A DNA stretch of 64,000 nt. Source: CAYNGH01 sp964396845. GTDB lineage: Bacteria > Vulcanimicrobiota > JAJTBE01 > CAYNGH01. The position numbers and the translations under genes are program-made. The notes beneath the pieces were generated by a model. It had not been told where the DNA came from, did not search any database, and saw nothing but the letters and a program-made list of their open reading frames with translations. Within the stretch, counting starts at the first letter, position 1. The number at the start of each line of letters is the position of its first letter. This document shows positions 54,012 to 62,512 of the stretch, piece by piece. The stretch covers positions 1-64,000 of the forward strand of contig CAYNGH010000001.1 of NCBI GenBank assembly GCA_964396845.1, written 5' to 3'.

Positions 54012-55154
54012 ATGAAGACTGATTTTGATGTGATAATTGCAGGCTCCGGCCCCGGGGGAAGCACCTGTGCATTTCACCTGGCCTCGGCGGGGGCGGATGT
54101 GCTGGTTATAGAAAAGAAAGAACATCCCCGGGATAAACCCTGCGCCGGGGGTATCCCCGGGGTTCTCTTTCATGAGCCGAACATCAGGGAATTCAAGCCC
54201 CATGCCGGAGAAATAACCCGTTACCGGTTCACCAGCCGGGGAGAAAACCCCGCATCGGGATCCCTGCCTCGGGAGGGGATCTTCTGGGTGGATCGCGCAG
54301 CCTTTGATTATCATCTGTTTCTTATGGCCCGAAATGCCGGGGCCGGGGTTCTTCAGAACACTCCCTTCAGCGATTATGCAATCCACAAGGATCACCTGGA
54401 AGTGACCGCGGGGGATTATCAGCTCCGGTGCAGGTATCTTGCAGGGGCTGATGGAGGCTTTTCCCGGGTTGCCCGGAAGATTCACCCCAAAAAAAGGCCC
54501 ATGGGCATATGCGGGTATTACCGGGTTCCCTTCCAGGCAGATTCCGCTGTATCGAACAGGGATATGGTTCATCTCGATTTTAACTTCATTGATGGCGGAG
54601 TTGCAGGGGTTATCCCCAAGGGGGATCATCTCTGGGTTGGTGCTTACACTGCCCAAAGATGCAACCTTGGGGAGCTTGAGATGGCCACCGATGAATTTAT
54701 CAGCCTTCTGGGGTTGCCGGTGGCCACGGAAAAATTCACAGGACTGAGGATTCCCCTGTATGATGACAGGATCCCCCTTCACCGGGGCCGGGTTCTTTTG
54801 ATAGGTGAAGCCGGGGGGCTGGTGAACCCCATCTCGGGGGAAGGCATAAAACCGGCGGTGGATTCGGGACATATCGCCGCAGAAGAGCTGATTCAGCTGT
54901 TATCGGGAAAGGCCGGTAATTTTGCCCCTTATGAACAGAAGGTGCGACAGATGATCGGCAGGGAGATGAAAATGGCGGGGCTGTTCTCGGTGCTGGCTTA
55001 TGCCTTCCCGGGGATGGCTTATCACGGGATGACCCGGGTTGTTGACGACGCCGTCAGAATAATGAACGGCCAGCTGTCCTATGGTGACTTTCTCCGGAGG
55101 CTCAAGGGAAAAATTGCAGGAAAAATCAGGAGGGGACTTGTCCATAAAGATTGA
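54012..55154 (+). CDS. Geranylgeranyl reductase-family flavoprotein
   Basis: A 380-residue FAD enzyme. DVIIAGSGPGGSTCAFHLAS (about 5-24) is the FAD-binding motif, followed by EKKEHPRDKPCAGGI, the conserved Pro/Cys-containing segment of this family. The C-terminal LIGEAGGLVNPISGEGIKPA binds FAD ribityl. Members reduce isoprenoid double bonds in archaeal lipids, chlorophyll, or menaquinone side chains. In a bacterium, quinone or carotenoid saturation is plausible. The ATG overlaps no other gene; the next gene overlaps its end by 17 bases. Confidence 0.8.
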   Translation: MKTDFDVIIAGSGPGGSTCAFHLASAGADVLVIEKKEHPRDKPCAGGIPGVLFHEPNIREFKPHAGEITRYRFTSRGENPASGSLPREGIFWVDRAAFDYHLFLMARNAGAGVLQNTPFSDYAIHKDHLEVTAGDYQLRCRYLAGADGGFSRVARKIHPKKRPMGICGYYRVPFQADSAVSNRDMVHLDFNFIDGGVAGVIPKGDHLWVGAYTAQRCNLGELEMATDEFISLLGLPVATEKFTGLRIPLYDDRIPLHRGRVLLIGEAGGLVNPISGEGIKPAVDSGHIAAEELIQLLSGKAGNFAPYEQKVRQMIGREMKMAGLFSVLAYAFPGMAYHGMTRVVDDAVRIMNGQLSYGDFLRRLKGKIAGKIRRGLVHKD

Positions 55155-55656
55155 GGTGATAAGGAACAGTCGCCGTCGGAAGACCTGTTCGGCGCAGTTG
55201 AAGGATGATGTGATAATTGTCCGCATTCCCCGGCGCATGAGTCAGGAGCAGGAAAAAAAGGCAGTGAAGGAACTCACGGAAAGAATCCTGAAACGGCAAC
55301 ACCGGGAGAAGCTCAACCGGGAGCATTCCCTGACGGACAGGGCCCGGAGCCTCTGCCGGAAATACCTCGGGGTTGATCCTCCTGTGGAGTCGGTTCAATT
55401 TGTCACCAACCAGAACAGCTGTTTCGGCTCCTGCAGTGTGGGGACAGGGAAGATCCGCATATCCCACCGGCTGGAAAATGCTCCGGGTTGGGTTCTGGAT
55501 TATGTCCTTATCCACGAGATGGCCCATCTTGTCCATGGCAACCATTCCCGGGCATTTTACCAGCTTCTGGATAAATACCCCATGGCAGAGAGGGCCAGGG
55601 GATTTCTCATTGCCCTGTCGTTCATCCCCGATGACAGTAATGATATTCTTGTCTGA
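55138..55656 (+). CDS. YgjP-type metallopeptidase (DUF45)
   Basis: A 172-residue protein. TTG 55138 preceded by GGAGGGG is the probable start; a longer form from 55081 has no site. The zinc motif is HEMAH (His126, Glu127, His130) with a further His136 in HGNHSRAF, typical of YgjP/SprT-like minigluzincins. The N-terminal strand-rich half (IKIEVIRNSRRRKTCSAQL) is also characteristic. The biological substrate is unknown. It overlaps the flavoprotein gene and is four bases from the convergent udk. Confidence 0.85.
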   Translation: MSIKIEVIRNSRRRKTCSAQLKDDVIIVRIPRRMSQEQEKKAVKELTERILKRQHREKLNREHSLTDRARSLCRKYLGVDPPVESVQFVTNQNSCFGSCSVGTGKIRISHRLENAPGWVLDYVLIHEMAHLVHGNHSRAFYQLLDKYPMAERARGFLIALSFIPDDSNDILV

Positions 55657-55660
55657 GGTT

Positions 55661-56284
55661 TTAATCCAGGTCCAGAAAACCCCGAACCATGTTCTTGACC
55701 ATACTCACCGCGGCGGCATTGAAACCCCGCCAGGGAAGAATGATGTCGGCGTAACGTTTGCTTTTGTCAACAAATTCGAAATGCATGGGTCGAACCGTGG
55801 TGAGATATTGATTTATAACCGATTCCAGGTCCCGGCCCCGCACCTGAATATCCCGTTTCAGTCGTCGGATGAAGCGGACATCGTCATCGGTGTCGATATA
55901 TATCTTCACATCCATGCCATCCCGCAACCGGGGGCTGTCCAGCACCAGGATCCCCTCAACGATGAGCACCTGTTTTGGCTCTACGGTGGTGGTTTCTTTC
56001 TGTCTTGTGTGGGTGACGAAGTCGTATATGGGCATTTCGATGGGTTTCCCCGCCTTGAGAGTGTGCAGGTGTTCCGCCATGAGCTGTGCATCAAAGGAAT
56101 CGGGATGGTCAAAGTTAACTTTTGCTCTCTCTGCCGGGGGCAGGTGGGACAAGTCCTTGTAATAATTATCCTGAACAATGAGCACCACTCGTTCCTTGCC
56201 CAGGTCCTCTGCAATCATTTCCGCCACGGTGGTTTTCCCCGATCCGGAACCTCCCGCTATTCCGATGGCCAGTATCTTATTCAT
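55661..56284 (-). CDS. udk: Uridine kinase
   Basis: A 207-residue enzyme that phosphorylates uridine and cytidine in pyrimidine salvage. The P-loop is GGSGSGKT (11-18). FDHPDSFD, PIYDFVTHTR and VLIVEGILVLDSPRLRD are standard, as are RLKRDIQVRGRDLESVI and the C-terminal FVDKSKRYADIILPWRG. GGGAGG precedes the ATG. The terminator of the upstream BON gene lies between them, so udk probably has its own promoter. Confidence 0.95.
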   Translation of the reverse strand: MNKILAIGIAGGSGSGKTTVAEMIAEDLGKERVVLIVQDNYYKDLSHLPPAERAKVNFDHPDSFDAQLMAEHLHTLKAGKPIEMPIYDFVTHTRQKETTTVEPKQVLIVEGILVLDSPRLRDGMDVKIYIDTDDDVRFIRRLKRDIQVRGRDLESVINQYLTTVRPMHFEFVDKSKRYADIILPWRGFNAAAVSMVKNMVRGFLDLD

Positions 56285-56313
56285 TCAATCCTCCCGGTAT
56301 TTTTCTGACAGTT

Positions 56314-56343
56314 AAAAAAAAAGTGAAGGCTATGGCTTCACTT
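56314..56343 (-). terminator. Rho-independent terminator at the end of the BON gene
   Basis: On the minus strand AAGTGAAG (56336-56343) and CTTCACTT (56321-56328) form a perfect 8-bp stem with a 7-base loop that contains the stop codon of the BON gene; a run of T follows. It would end transcription before udk. Confidence 0.85.
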
Positions 56344-56665
56344 GGATCCTGTTGACCACCCGGTCAACACCTTCAACTCCCAGGGCGATTTCGCCGGCTT
56401 CATTCTTGAGTTTGTCGGTGGAAACAGTTCCCTCCAGGGTACATTCTCTGTTTACCACCGTCACCTTCAGTCCTGCTGTGGCCAGATCCTCCACCTGCTG
56501 GAGTCCCGCTTTCACTGCGGCAGTTTTGGAGGTGTCCAGGGGTTGAATGCTGGCGGGCTTCGACTGGGTTGCCGGGGATATGCATCCTGCAATAAATGAC
56601 ATTCCCAAGGCAACCACTGCAACCGCCATCAGCAGTCGATGTTTTAATCTCAAACTGAACACCAC
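56330..56665 (-). CDS. BON-domain lipoprotein
   Basis: A 111-residue protein with a lipoprotein signal (LLMAVAVVALGMSFIAGC, lipobox Cys28) and a single BON domain (about residues 45-111; TVVNRECTLEGTVSTDKLK, GVEGVDRVVNRI). BON domains bind phospholipid or hold periplasmic complexes. GTG starts after AAAGG; a TTG four codons on is possible. It is the only gene upstream of its terminator, so it is monocistronic. OsmY-like stress functions are known for some relatives. Confidence 0.85.
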   Translation of the reverse strand: MVFSLRLKHRLLMAVAVVALGMSFIAGCISPATQSKPASIQPLDTSKTAAVKAGLQQVEDLATAGLKVTVVNRECTLEGTVSTDKLKNEAGEIALGVEGVDRVVNRIQVKP

Positions 56666-57092
56666 CTTTCAGGGTTTTATTTATCCTCCAATCCCGGATT
56701 TCCTTTTACAGGATACGTGAATAATATTATCCAGGACTTACGCAATTTTTATTTGATCTGTTAAACTTTCATAGAAGAAGACCGTTGTTTCCATTCTATT
56801 TGTGATCAGATATTTTTTCGATGATATTTGGGTTCGTTAAAAACGCTAATCTATCTAAGCTCAACTTTGAGTAACTCCTGACTATCCTCCATTGGTGTTC
56901 GTTTAAGCAATATGCCTCCGTTGTTGCGCTGTCGGGCCGGGGTTTCTGGCATTAGCCGAACACGGATATATTATCCTCCAGTCATGGATGATTCCGAGGT
57001 TTTTCCCAGTCATTGCCCTCCATGCATATCTTGGGCAGGATATTTTTAATATCCATAGAATACTCAGAAAAACAAGTCAGGGAGGGTTTTCG
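56666..57092. other. Intergenic region with repeat element
   Basis: A gap of about 430 bases with no gene. It contains CCAGGACTTACGCAATTT (56731-56748), which nearly matches a sequence beside the peroxiredoxin gene, and copy B of the inverted-repeat element (56892-56967). The region is richer in A+T than its neighbours. No tRNA or clear promoter was seen. Confidence 0.5.
56892..56967. repeat. Inverted-repeat element, copy B
   Basis: A 76-base copy matching the left half of the element at 46155 (about 46 of 58 positions). GTGTTCGTTTAA (56895-56906) and TTAGCCGAACAC (56952-56963) are inverted repeats at 10 of 12 positions. The right-end 16 bases match the right end of copy A at 13 of 16. It looks like an internally deleted copy. 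Confidence 0.6.
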
Positions 57093-57398
57093 GTGAATAA
57101 ACCGCAAGAGAAAGAAAAACTCATGTCCCGGTGGGATTTTATGAAACTGGGGGTTACGGCCCTTGCCGGGGTAGTGGTGTTCGGTGTGTCCGGCTGTCGT
57201 GGTGACGGCCTGGAGCCGAAGCCCAATGTGCCCATACCCAGAACTTATAATTTTATCGGGGATCCAAAAACTAAAGTATATCATCGGATGAATTGCCGGC
57301 TTGCCCCGGACAAGTCAAAGGGAGTCTTCTTCGATTCTCCCATCGGAGCTAAACACTCCGGTTACCGGCCTTGTCTGGGCTGCAAACCCATGGAGTAA
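57093..57398 (+). CDS. Ada-like metal-binding lipoprotein
   Basis: A 101-residue protein. GTG 57093 follows GGGAGGG. The N-terminus (SRWDFMKLGVTALAGVVVFG) resembles a twin-arginine signal with the second Arg replaced by Trp; a lipobox ends at Cys35. The mature part contains VYHRMNC (Cys68) and GYRPCLGC (Cys94, Cys97), the spacing of the Ada-type zinc-binding module found in exported nucleases. No enzyme domain accompanies it. It probably binds a metal in the envelope. Confidence 0.75.
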   Translation: MNKPQEKEKLMSRWDFMKLGVTALAGVVVFGVSGCRGDGLEPKPNVPIPRTYNFIGDPKTKVYHRMNCRLAPDKSKGVFFDSPIGAKHSGYRPCLGCKPME

Positions 57399-57424
57399 AT
57401 TCCGAATTATTCTCATTGACATCG

Positions 57425-57455
57425 CGGGGCATTTTTTGCCCCGTGTTTGCTTTGT
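57425..57455 (+). terminator. Hairpin terminator after the Ada-like gene
   Basis: CGGGGCA (57425-57431) pairs with TGCCCCG (57437-57443) around a T5 loop, then a T-rich stretch follows. It lies about 27 bases after the stop and 76 bases before the aldehyde dehydrogenase start. Confidence 0.6.
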
Positions 57456-57518
57456 CGGGGATCCTTCCCCCTTTTCTTCCATCCTGTTTAATGAATATTT
57501 TCCTTGAGGTGATTCAAT

Positions 57519-58955
57519 ATGTCAAACAAATCCCAGGAATACTGCCCCATCATCGGCGGTGAATTTGTAAAAACCGGCGACATCCGGGAGATAAGAAACC
57601 CTTATGATTCATCCCTGGTGGGCCGGGTTCATTTTGCCGGGCCTGATATGATGGATAAGGTTGTCGAAAAAGCCGTTGAAGGTTACCAGGCCATGAGATC
57701 CCTGCCGGTATATGAGAAGGCCCGGATTCTGGAGGAAATGGCCCGGGGAGTGCGGGAAAACCTGGAAGAGATTGCCGGGATTATTGCCCGGGAGGCAGGA
57801 AAGCCCATAAAGTTTGCCCGGGGTGAGGCAACCCGCTGTGCTCTGACCCTGCAGACTTCTGCGGAGGAAGCAAAACGGATTAACGGCGAGGTTATGGCCC
57901 TGGACTGGGCCGAGTCAGCAAAGGGACGCACTGGTTTCACCCGGCGTTTTCCCATGGGGCCGATCCTGGGCATATCTCCCTTCAATTTTCCTCTGAACCT
58001 TGCAGCTCACAAGGTGGGGCCAGCCCTGGCCGCGGGGAACTCCATCATCATCAAGCCTTCTTCATCGGATCCCATCTCGGCCCTGTGGCTGGGAAACCTG
58101 GCCCGGAAGGCCGGCGCACCAGCGGGAGCCTTGCAGGTGATTCCCGCATCGCCGGCATCCCTGGAGCCTCTGGTGAACAGCCATGAGATAAAGATGATCT
58201 CCTTCACTGGGTCGCCCCGGGTGGGATGGGCCCTCAAGGATCGCTCCCGACGGAAGAAGGTGGCCCTGGAGTTGGGAGGCAACGGCGGAGTTGTCATTGA
58301 CCGGGACTGTGACACAGATTATGCCGTGAGCCGGGTGCTTATGGGAGGTTTTGCCTATGCCGGTCAGGTTTGCATATCTGTGCAGAGGGTGATTATTCAC
58401 CGGGATATTTACAGCCAGTTCCGGGATCTTCTTCTCTGTGAGCTTCCCCGGCAGGTGAAACTGTCGGATCCCTTGGATCCTGCCGGGACCCTTTCGGCAA
58501 TGATCCGGGAAGAAGAAGCCCGCCGGGTGGAATCGTGGATAAAAGAAGCCCTGGATGCCGGCGGAGTTCTTCTTGCGGGAGGAGATCGCAACGGCTCCTG
58601 CATGAGTCCCACTATAATGGAAAAAGTTCCCCGGGATGCAAAAATTTATCGGGAAGAAGCCTTCGGCCCGGTTATTGTGCTGGAGCAGGCGGATTCCCTT
58701 GATGACGGGATTGACAGGATTAACGATTCCCGTTTCGGCCTGCAGTCAGGGGTATTCACCAGGGACCTGGAGGGCGCTCTGAAAGCCTTTGACACGATTG
58801 AAGCCGGTGGTGTCATGATAAACGATGTGCCCACATTCCGTATTGATCCCATGCCTTATGGAGGGGTGAAGGAGTCGGGCTTTGGACGGGAGGGAGTCCG
58901 GTATTCTATCGAAGAAATGACGGAACTGAAACTTATGGTGATTAACCGGCAGTAG
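57519..58955 (+). CDS. Aldehyde dehydrogenase family protein
   Basis: A 478-residue NAD(P)-dependent enzyme. ATG 57519 follows GAGGTG. GISPFNFPLNLAAHKV is the substrate entry and cofactor region, FTGSPRVGW the NAD-binding helix, LELGGN carries the catalytic Glu251 and GQVCISVQR the nucleophile Cys285. EEAFGPV closes the family signature. The closest subgroup by pattern is glyceraldehyde-3-phosphate or lactaldehyde dehydrogenases, which cannot be separated by eye. It stands alone, convergent with a hypothetical membrane protein. Confidence 0.9.
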   Translation: MSNKSQEYCPIIGGEFVKTGDIREIRNPYDSSLVGRVHFAGPDMMDKVVEKAVEGYQAMRSLPVYEKARILEEMARGVRENLEEIAGIIAREAGKPIKFARGEATRCALTLQTSAEEAKRINGEVMALDWAESAKGRTGFTRRFPMGPILGISPFNFPLNLAAHKVGPALAAGNSIIIKPSSSDPISALWLGNLARKAGAPAGALQVIPASPASLEPLVNSHEIKMISFTGSPRVGWALKDRSRRKKVALELGGNGGVVIDRDCDTDYAVSRVLMGGFAYAGQVCISVQRVIIHRDIYSQFRDLLLCELPRQVKLSDPLDPAGTLSAMIREEEARRVESWIKEALDAGGVLLAGGDRNGSCMSPTIMEKVPRDAKIYREEAFGPVIVLEQADSLDDGIDRINDSRFGLQSGVFTRDLEGALKAFDTIEAGGVMINDVPTFRIDPMPYGGVKESGFGREGVRYSIEEMTELKLMVINRQ

Positions 58956-58988
58956 AATCAACCCCGGAGAGTGGCTGTTGTCGCCGGC

Positions 58989-59687
58989 TCATATCCCCTC
59001 GCCGGCATCAATCCTGTATGTTGTCCCGGAGGCCCCGGCCCTGTTTTTATATTTCTCAAAGCTGGTCTGGGAGATTTTTCCCGATATATTGCCGTCGGGC
59101 TTTTTCACCGTCATCAGACGATAGCCTTCTCCTGCCTGCCCGCCAGGGATTATCTCGAATTCATTCCAGGGAACAATGAATATATAACCGCCTTCATTGC
59201 AAAGAGCAACCCCCCGGTCGGCCATAATTGCCTTCCATTTTGTTGTAATCATTCTGTTGCCTAATGCCAGAAATTTTGAGGTGACAAAACTGATGATTTC
59301 ATCTCTTTCATCTTCTGCCTGGGAATTGTCGAGGGAAACATATTCAATGATATGTCCAATTTCTGCCAATATTTCCCTGGAGGGTTCAACTTTGGGGATA
59401 TCGCGTTCTACTTTTATTTTTAGCAATATACAAAACTCGATAAGAATAAAGATCATTAGAAACTGAAGTATCTTGATAATGTTGTTGGCAAGGCTTGTGT
59501 TATGCCAGTGCTGGTGTTTCAGCATCACAAACCCGCAAATCCCGGCAATGATGAAGGCTATCATCAGCAGAATATATCTGCAGTAGAAGTCCACTTTGGG
59601 ATCGGTCTTGATTTTTTGACCTTCAACTATGTGGTTGTGCCATTTTGCGCCTTCCTTCAGTTCCTGCAGGCTGTGTCGAAATTTCAA
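58989..59687 (-). CDS. Hypothetical protein with two membrane segments
   Basis: A 232-residue protein. TTG start follows AGGAGG with good spacing. Two membrane helices (YILLMIAFIIAGICGFVM and ILQFLMIFILIEFCILL) lie in residues 40-90. The soluble C-terminal domain (ISFVTSKFLALGNRMITTK, IFIVPWNEFEIIPGG) looks like a small beta-rich domain, possibly of the PH-like type. No family is recognised. The gene is convergent with the aldehyde dehydrogenase. Confidence 0.65.
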   Translation of the reverse strand: MKFRHSLQELKEGAKWHNHIVEGQKIKTDPKVDFYCRYILLMIAFIIAGICGFVMLKHQHWHNTSLANNIIKILQFLMIFILIEFCILLKIKVERDIPKVEPSREILAEIGHIIEYVSLDNSQAEDERDEIISFVTSKFLALGNRMITTKWKAIMADRGVALCNEGGYIFIVPWNEFEIIPGGQAGEGYRLMTVKKPDGNISGKISQTSFEKYKNRAGASGTTYRIDAGEGI

Positions 59688-60001
59688 GGCTCCTCCTGTC
59701 GGGCAGAGAAAAACGATTATATCTGTAGTGTTCTGACATACAAAGTAGGATTCCTCCGGCGAAAAAAACCGACATTATGACTGGATGATGATGTCAGGCA
59801 AATAAAAACAGGCGGTATTGCCGCCCGGTGTATTCTAATCGTATATTTGGTTGTGATCCCCTGCGAGTAGTGATTTCTGGAAACAGGGAGATTACCTGCA
59901 TTGTCTGGTTTATTATTACTGCCCCGTTGACTTCAATGATTCATGGGCAAAACATGCCGGGGCGGGTATTTCTTCAGTATGATGAAGCCGGCATTTTGTC
60001 T
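59688..60001. other. Intergenic region between two minus-strand genes
   Basis: A gap of about 310 bases. Near its middle is a terminator-like hairpin on the minus strand. No open frame of note was found on either strand apart from very short ones that end quickly. Base composition is slightly richer in A+T than the surrounding genes. Confidence 0.5.
59802..59825 (-). terminator. Probable terminator for the gene at 60002
   Basis: On the minus strand GGCGG (59821-59825) pairs with CCGCC (59811-59815) across a five-base loop, and TGTTTTTATTT follows. The stem is short but G+C-rich. It lies about 180 bases after the stop of the gene it would end. Confidence 0.55.
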
Positions 60002-60370
60002 TCAGGAGGCAATCTCTTCCAGGGTGTTGTCAATATGTCCCTGATCCAGCAGGAACATCACCCGGCGATGGAGTTTATCGGATCGGATAAGCCTTGAGGC
60101 TTCACCTCCGCCCATTTCCCGGATGCGGGAAGACACCTGTTGCAACAGGCGGGGCGCATCTCCAGGGGGGATTACCTTTTCCGGACTGGTTTTAATCATC
60201 TGCTCCAGGTAGCGCAGACTCTTGTAATCGTTGGACAAGGCCAGATCCATTTCACTAATGGCCTTTTCCGGGGGCATCACCTTCACCACCGGCGGAGGTG
60301 GAGGCGGTACCGGCACCGGCTCTCTGGGAGGTTGATTCTGGGGTGTGACATTGGACAGCAAGTCAATCAC
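60002..60370 (-). CDS. Hypothetical protein with proline-rich linker
   Basis: A 122-residue soluble protein. A GTG start follows GGAAGG. After a short N-terminus, residues about 15-30 are a proline run (EPVPVPPPPPPVV), then a helical domain (AISEMDLALSNDYKSLRYLE, DAPRLLQQVSSRIREM). No family is recognised. It is transcribed away from the transporter gene, with the start 114 bases from that gene's ATG. Confidence 0.6.
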   Translation of the reverse strand: MIDLLSNVTPQNQPPREPVPVPPPPPPVVKVMPPEKAISEMDLALSNDYKSLRYLEQMIKTSPEKVIPPGDAPRLLQQVSSRIREMGGGEASRLIRSDKLHRRVMFLLDQGHIDNTLEEIAS

Positions 60371-60484
60371 CTGCCTTCCGACAAATAAATATTCCTTCCC
60401 ATGAACGTTATCGGATCATGGGGGAGATATTTAAGGGCATGGCAAAAAAATCTGAAAAAATTATTTCTATCACCGGGAGATAGA

Positions 60485-61936
60485 ATGAAATCCGGCGAAA
60501 AAACAGGTATGGAAAACAACAATGAAAATGCAAAACTGACCCGGGGAATGGGTCTTTTCGATTTGGTATTGTTCAATGTAGTGGCCATTGTAGGGCTTCG
60601 CTGGGCATCGGTGGCGGCGGGAATCGGGCCATCTTCTCTGGTGCTGTGGCTGGGGGCGATGCTGTTGTTCTTTATTCCATCGGCCCTAACAGTCACCGAG
60701 CTTTCTGCCCGCTGTCCCCGGGAAGGGGGCATATATGTCTGGACCCGGGAGGCATTCGGAGAATACCACGGCTTCATATGCGGTTTCTTTTACTGGGTGA
60801 ACAACCTTGTCTATTACCCCAACCTGCTCATATACCTGGGCAGTACTTTTTTGTTCACCTTTGGAGTGCGTTTTTTGCACCTGGAAGAGAACACCACCTA
60901 CACTGCCATATTTTCCCTGACAGTGCTCTGGTTTGCCATCATCATAAACACCATCGGCGTGAAACGGGGAAAATGGCTTCAGAATCTGGGAGCCTTCGGC
61001 ACATGGATTCCCGCCCTGGCCCTTCTTGTGGCGGGGATAATTTCATGGATTCGATTCGGGCCTGCCAATGTTTTTCAGGGAAACCTGATGCCGGAATTCA
61101 GCAATATTCATACTCTTTCCATATTTGCCAGCCTTTGCTTCGGTTTTGCAGGCATGGAGCTTCAGTCCTGCATGGGTGAGGAGATCCGGGATCCTGTCCG
61201 GAATATTCCCCGGGCCGTGTTAATCAGCGGTGTGATGATTGCCGGAGTATATGTGATAAGCACCGGCGCTCTGCTGGTGACTCTCCCGTCAGACCGGATA
61301 AACATTGTCAGCGGTGTTGTGCAGGTGATTTATGAGGTGTCCCATCGAATCAACGCCCCCTGGCTGGGGATGGCCCTGGCCCTTCTCATAACCCTGGGAG
61401 GTCTTGGAGGTATCGGGGCATGGATGTCGGGCACTGCCCGGATCCCCTTTGTGGTAGGCATCGATAAATACCTGCCCCCATGGCTGGCCCGGATTCATCC
61501 CCGGTGGGGTACACCGGCAAACGCCATCATCACCATGGGGATCATATCCACCCTTTTCGTGTTGATGGGAACTGCCGGGGCCACGGTGAAGGAGGCTTAT
61601 CAACTGCTGGTGGTGGGAACCTTAATTCTTTATTTTATTCCCTATGTATATCTTTTTGCAGCTTTTATCCGCTGGAAGAAACTGAACATGGGAGAGAGAA
61701 CTGCCATGAATTATCCCTGGTGGCTTGGCATTGTGGGGATCATCACAACAATAATGGCCATGGGTCTTTCCATTATCCCCCCCCAGGACGTGAAAAGCCC
61801 GGCGGTTTATTTATACAAGGTCATCGGCGGGGTAGTTTTCTTCTGGATTATCGGCTGGGTCATGTTCCGGCAGGCCAGCATTAAAAAAGAGTCGGAAGGG
61901 GAGGACTCTCCCGGCAATTCCCCGGAAGACAGCTGA
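60485..61936 (+). CDS. APC-superfamily amino acid permease
   Basis: A 483-residue transporter with twelve predicted membrane helices. ATG 60485 follows GGAG; upstream in-frame codons would add an unlikely hydrophilic leader. GMGLFDLVLFNVVAIVGLRW is the unwound first helix of the APC fold, CPREGGIYVWTREAFGEYHG and FCFGFAGMELQSCMGEEIRD are the loop and helix-six signatures of the glutamate/GABA and polyamine subgroups. Substrate cannot be assigned. The C-terminus is charged (KKESEGEDSPG). Confidence 0.9.
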   Translation: MKSGEKTGMENNNENAKLTRGMGLFDLVLFNVVAIVGLRWASVAAGIGPSSLVLWLGAMLLFFIPSALTVTELSARCPREGGIYVWTREAFGEYHGFICGFFYWVNNLVYYPNLLIYLGSTFLFTFGVRFLHLEENTTYTAIFSLTVLWFAIIINTIGVKRGKWLQNLGAFGTWIPALALLVAGIISWIRFGPANVFQGNLMPEFSNIHTLSIFASLCFGFAGMELQSCMGEEIRDPVRNIPRAVLISGVMIAGVYVISTGALLVTLPSDRINIVSGVVQVIYEVSHRINAPWLGMALALLITLGGLGGIGAWMSGTARIPFVVGIDKYLPPWLARIHPRWGTPANAIITMGIISTLFVLMGTAGATVKEAYQLLVVGTLILYFIPYVYLFAAFIRWKKLNMGERTAMNYPWWLGIVGIITTIMAMGLSIIPPQDVKSPAVYLYKVIGGVVFFWIIGWVMFRQASIKKESEGEDSPGNSPEDS

Positions 61937-61958
61937 TGAAGGATTATAGGAGGCATAT

Positions 61959-62003
61959 ATGGAATTGGCAGATAAGCATGAAATATGGAGGATAATATGT
62001 TAG
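61959..62003 (+). CDS. Possible 14-residue leader peptide
   Basis: A 14-codon frame (MELADKHEIWRIIC) starts at ATG 61959 behind a strong AGGAGG. Its stop overlaps the start of the zinc-ribbon gene at 61997, and the GGAGG site for that gene lies inside it. This is the layout of a coupling leader, but it may be chance. Confidence 0.35.
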   Translation: MELADKHEIWRIIC

Positions 62004-62512
62004 TCTGTTTTCGTTGCGGTCATGGGAATGATCCAAAGGAAAACTACTGCCTGGGGTGCGGGGCAACCCTTCCCAAGCTGGCCTATACCATGGACATGGG
62101 GTCGGGAGAGGTGATCATGGACCTGTATGAAAAGTTTGCCGATGCCGCAGCCCTGGTATCCACCGGCCAGATATCCCTGGATGAGTTTGAAGATTTCCTT
62201 GTCAAGCAGAATGACAAGCAGAAGGGCATGGAGCAGGAAATCCGGGACACTGAAATATCCGAGGATATCATGGAGGATTTCGAAGAAGAACTGGAAGCAG
62301 GCTTTACCGGTATTGAACTTGTCAACGAGGGGATTGAAATTATGGCCCAGTTCCTTGACGAGCAGAATCAGAAATATCTTGATGAAGGACTGGACTCGAT
62401 AAAACAGGGGATGGCATATCTCAACAAGGCTTTCATTCTGAACCGCCAGCGGGACAAGCGCCAGTCCCATTATGCGGATCTGATGAGAAGAGATAACTCC
62501 ATGGAGCTGTGA
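61997..62512 (+). CDS. Zinc-ribbon protein with helical domain
   Basis: A 171-residue protein. ATG 61997 follows GGAGG. A double zinc ribbon (MLVCFRCGHGNDPKENYCLGCG) opens the protein and resembles the ribbon at the N-terminus of the kinase at 50817. The rest is a long helical region (KQKGMEQEIRDTEISEDIME, GIEIMAQFLDEQNQKY). No enzymatic motif is present. The stop overlaps the L,D-transpeptidase-like gene (TGATG), so they are co-translated. Confidence 0.75.
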   Translation: MLVCFRCGHGNDPKENYCLGCGATLPKLAYTMDMGSGEVIMDLYEKFADAAALVSTGQISLDEFEDFLVKQNDKQKGMEQEIRDTEISEDIMEDFEEELEAGFTGIELVNEGIEIMAQFLDEQNQKYLDEGLDSIKQGMAYLNKAFILNRQRDKRQSHYADLMRRDNSMEL

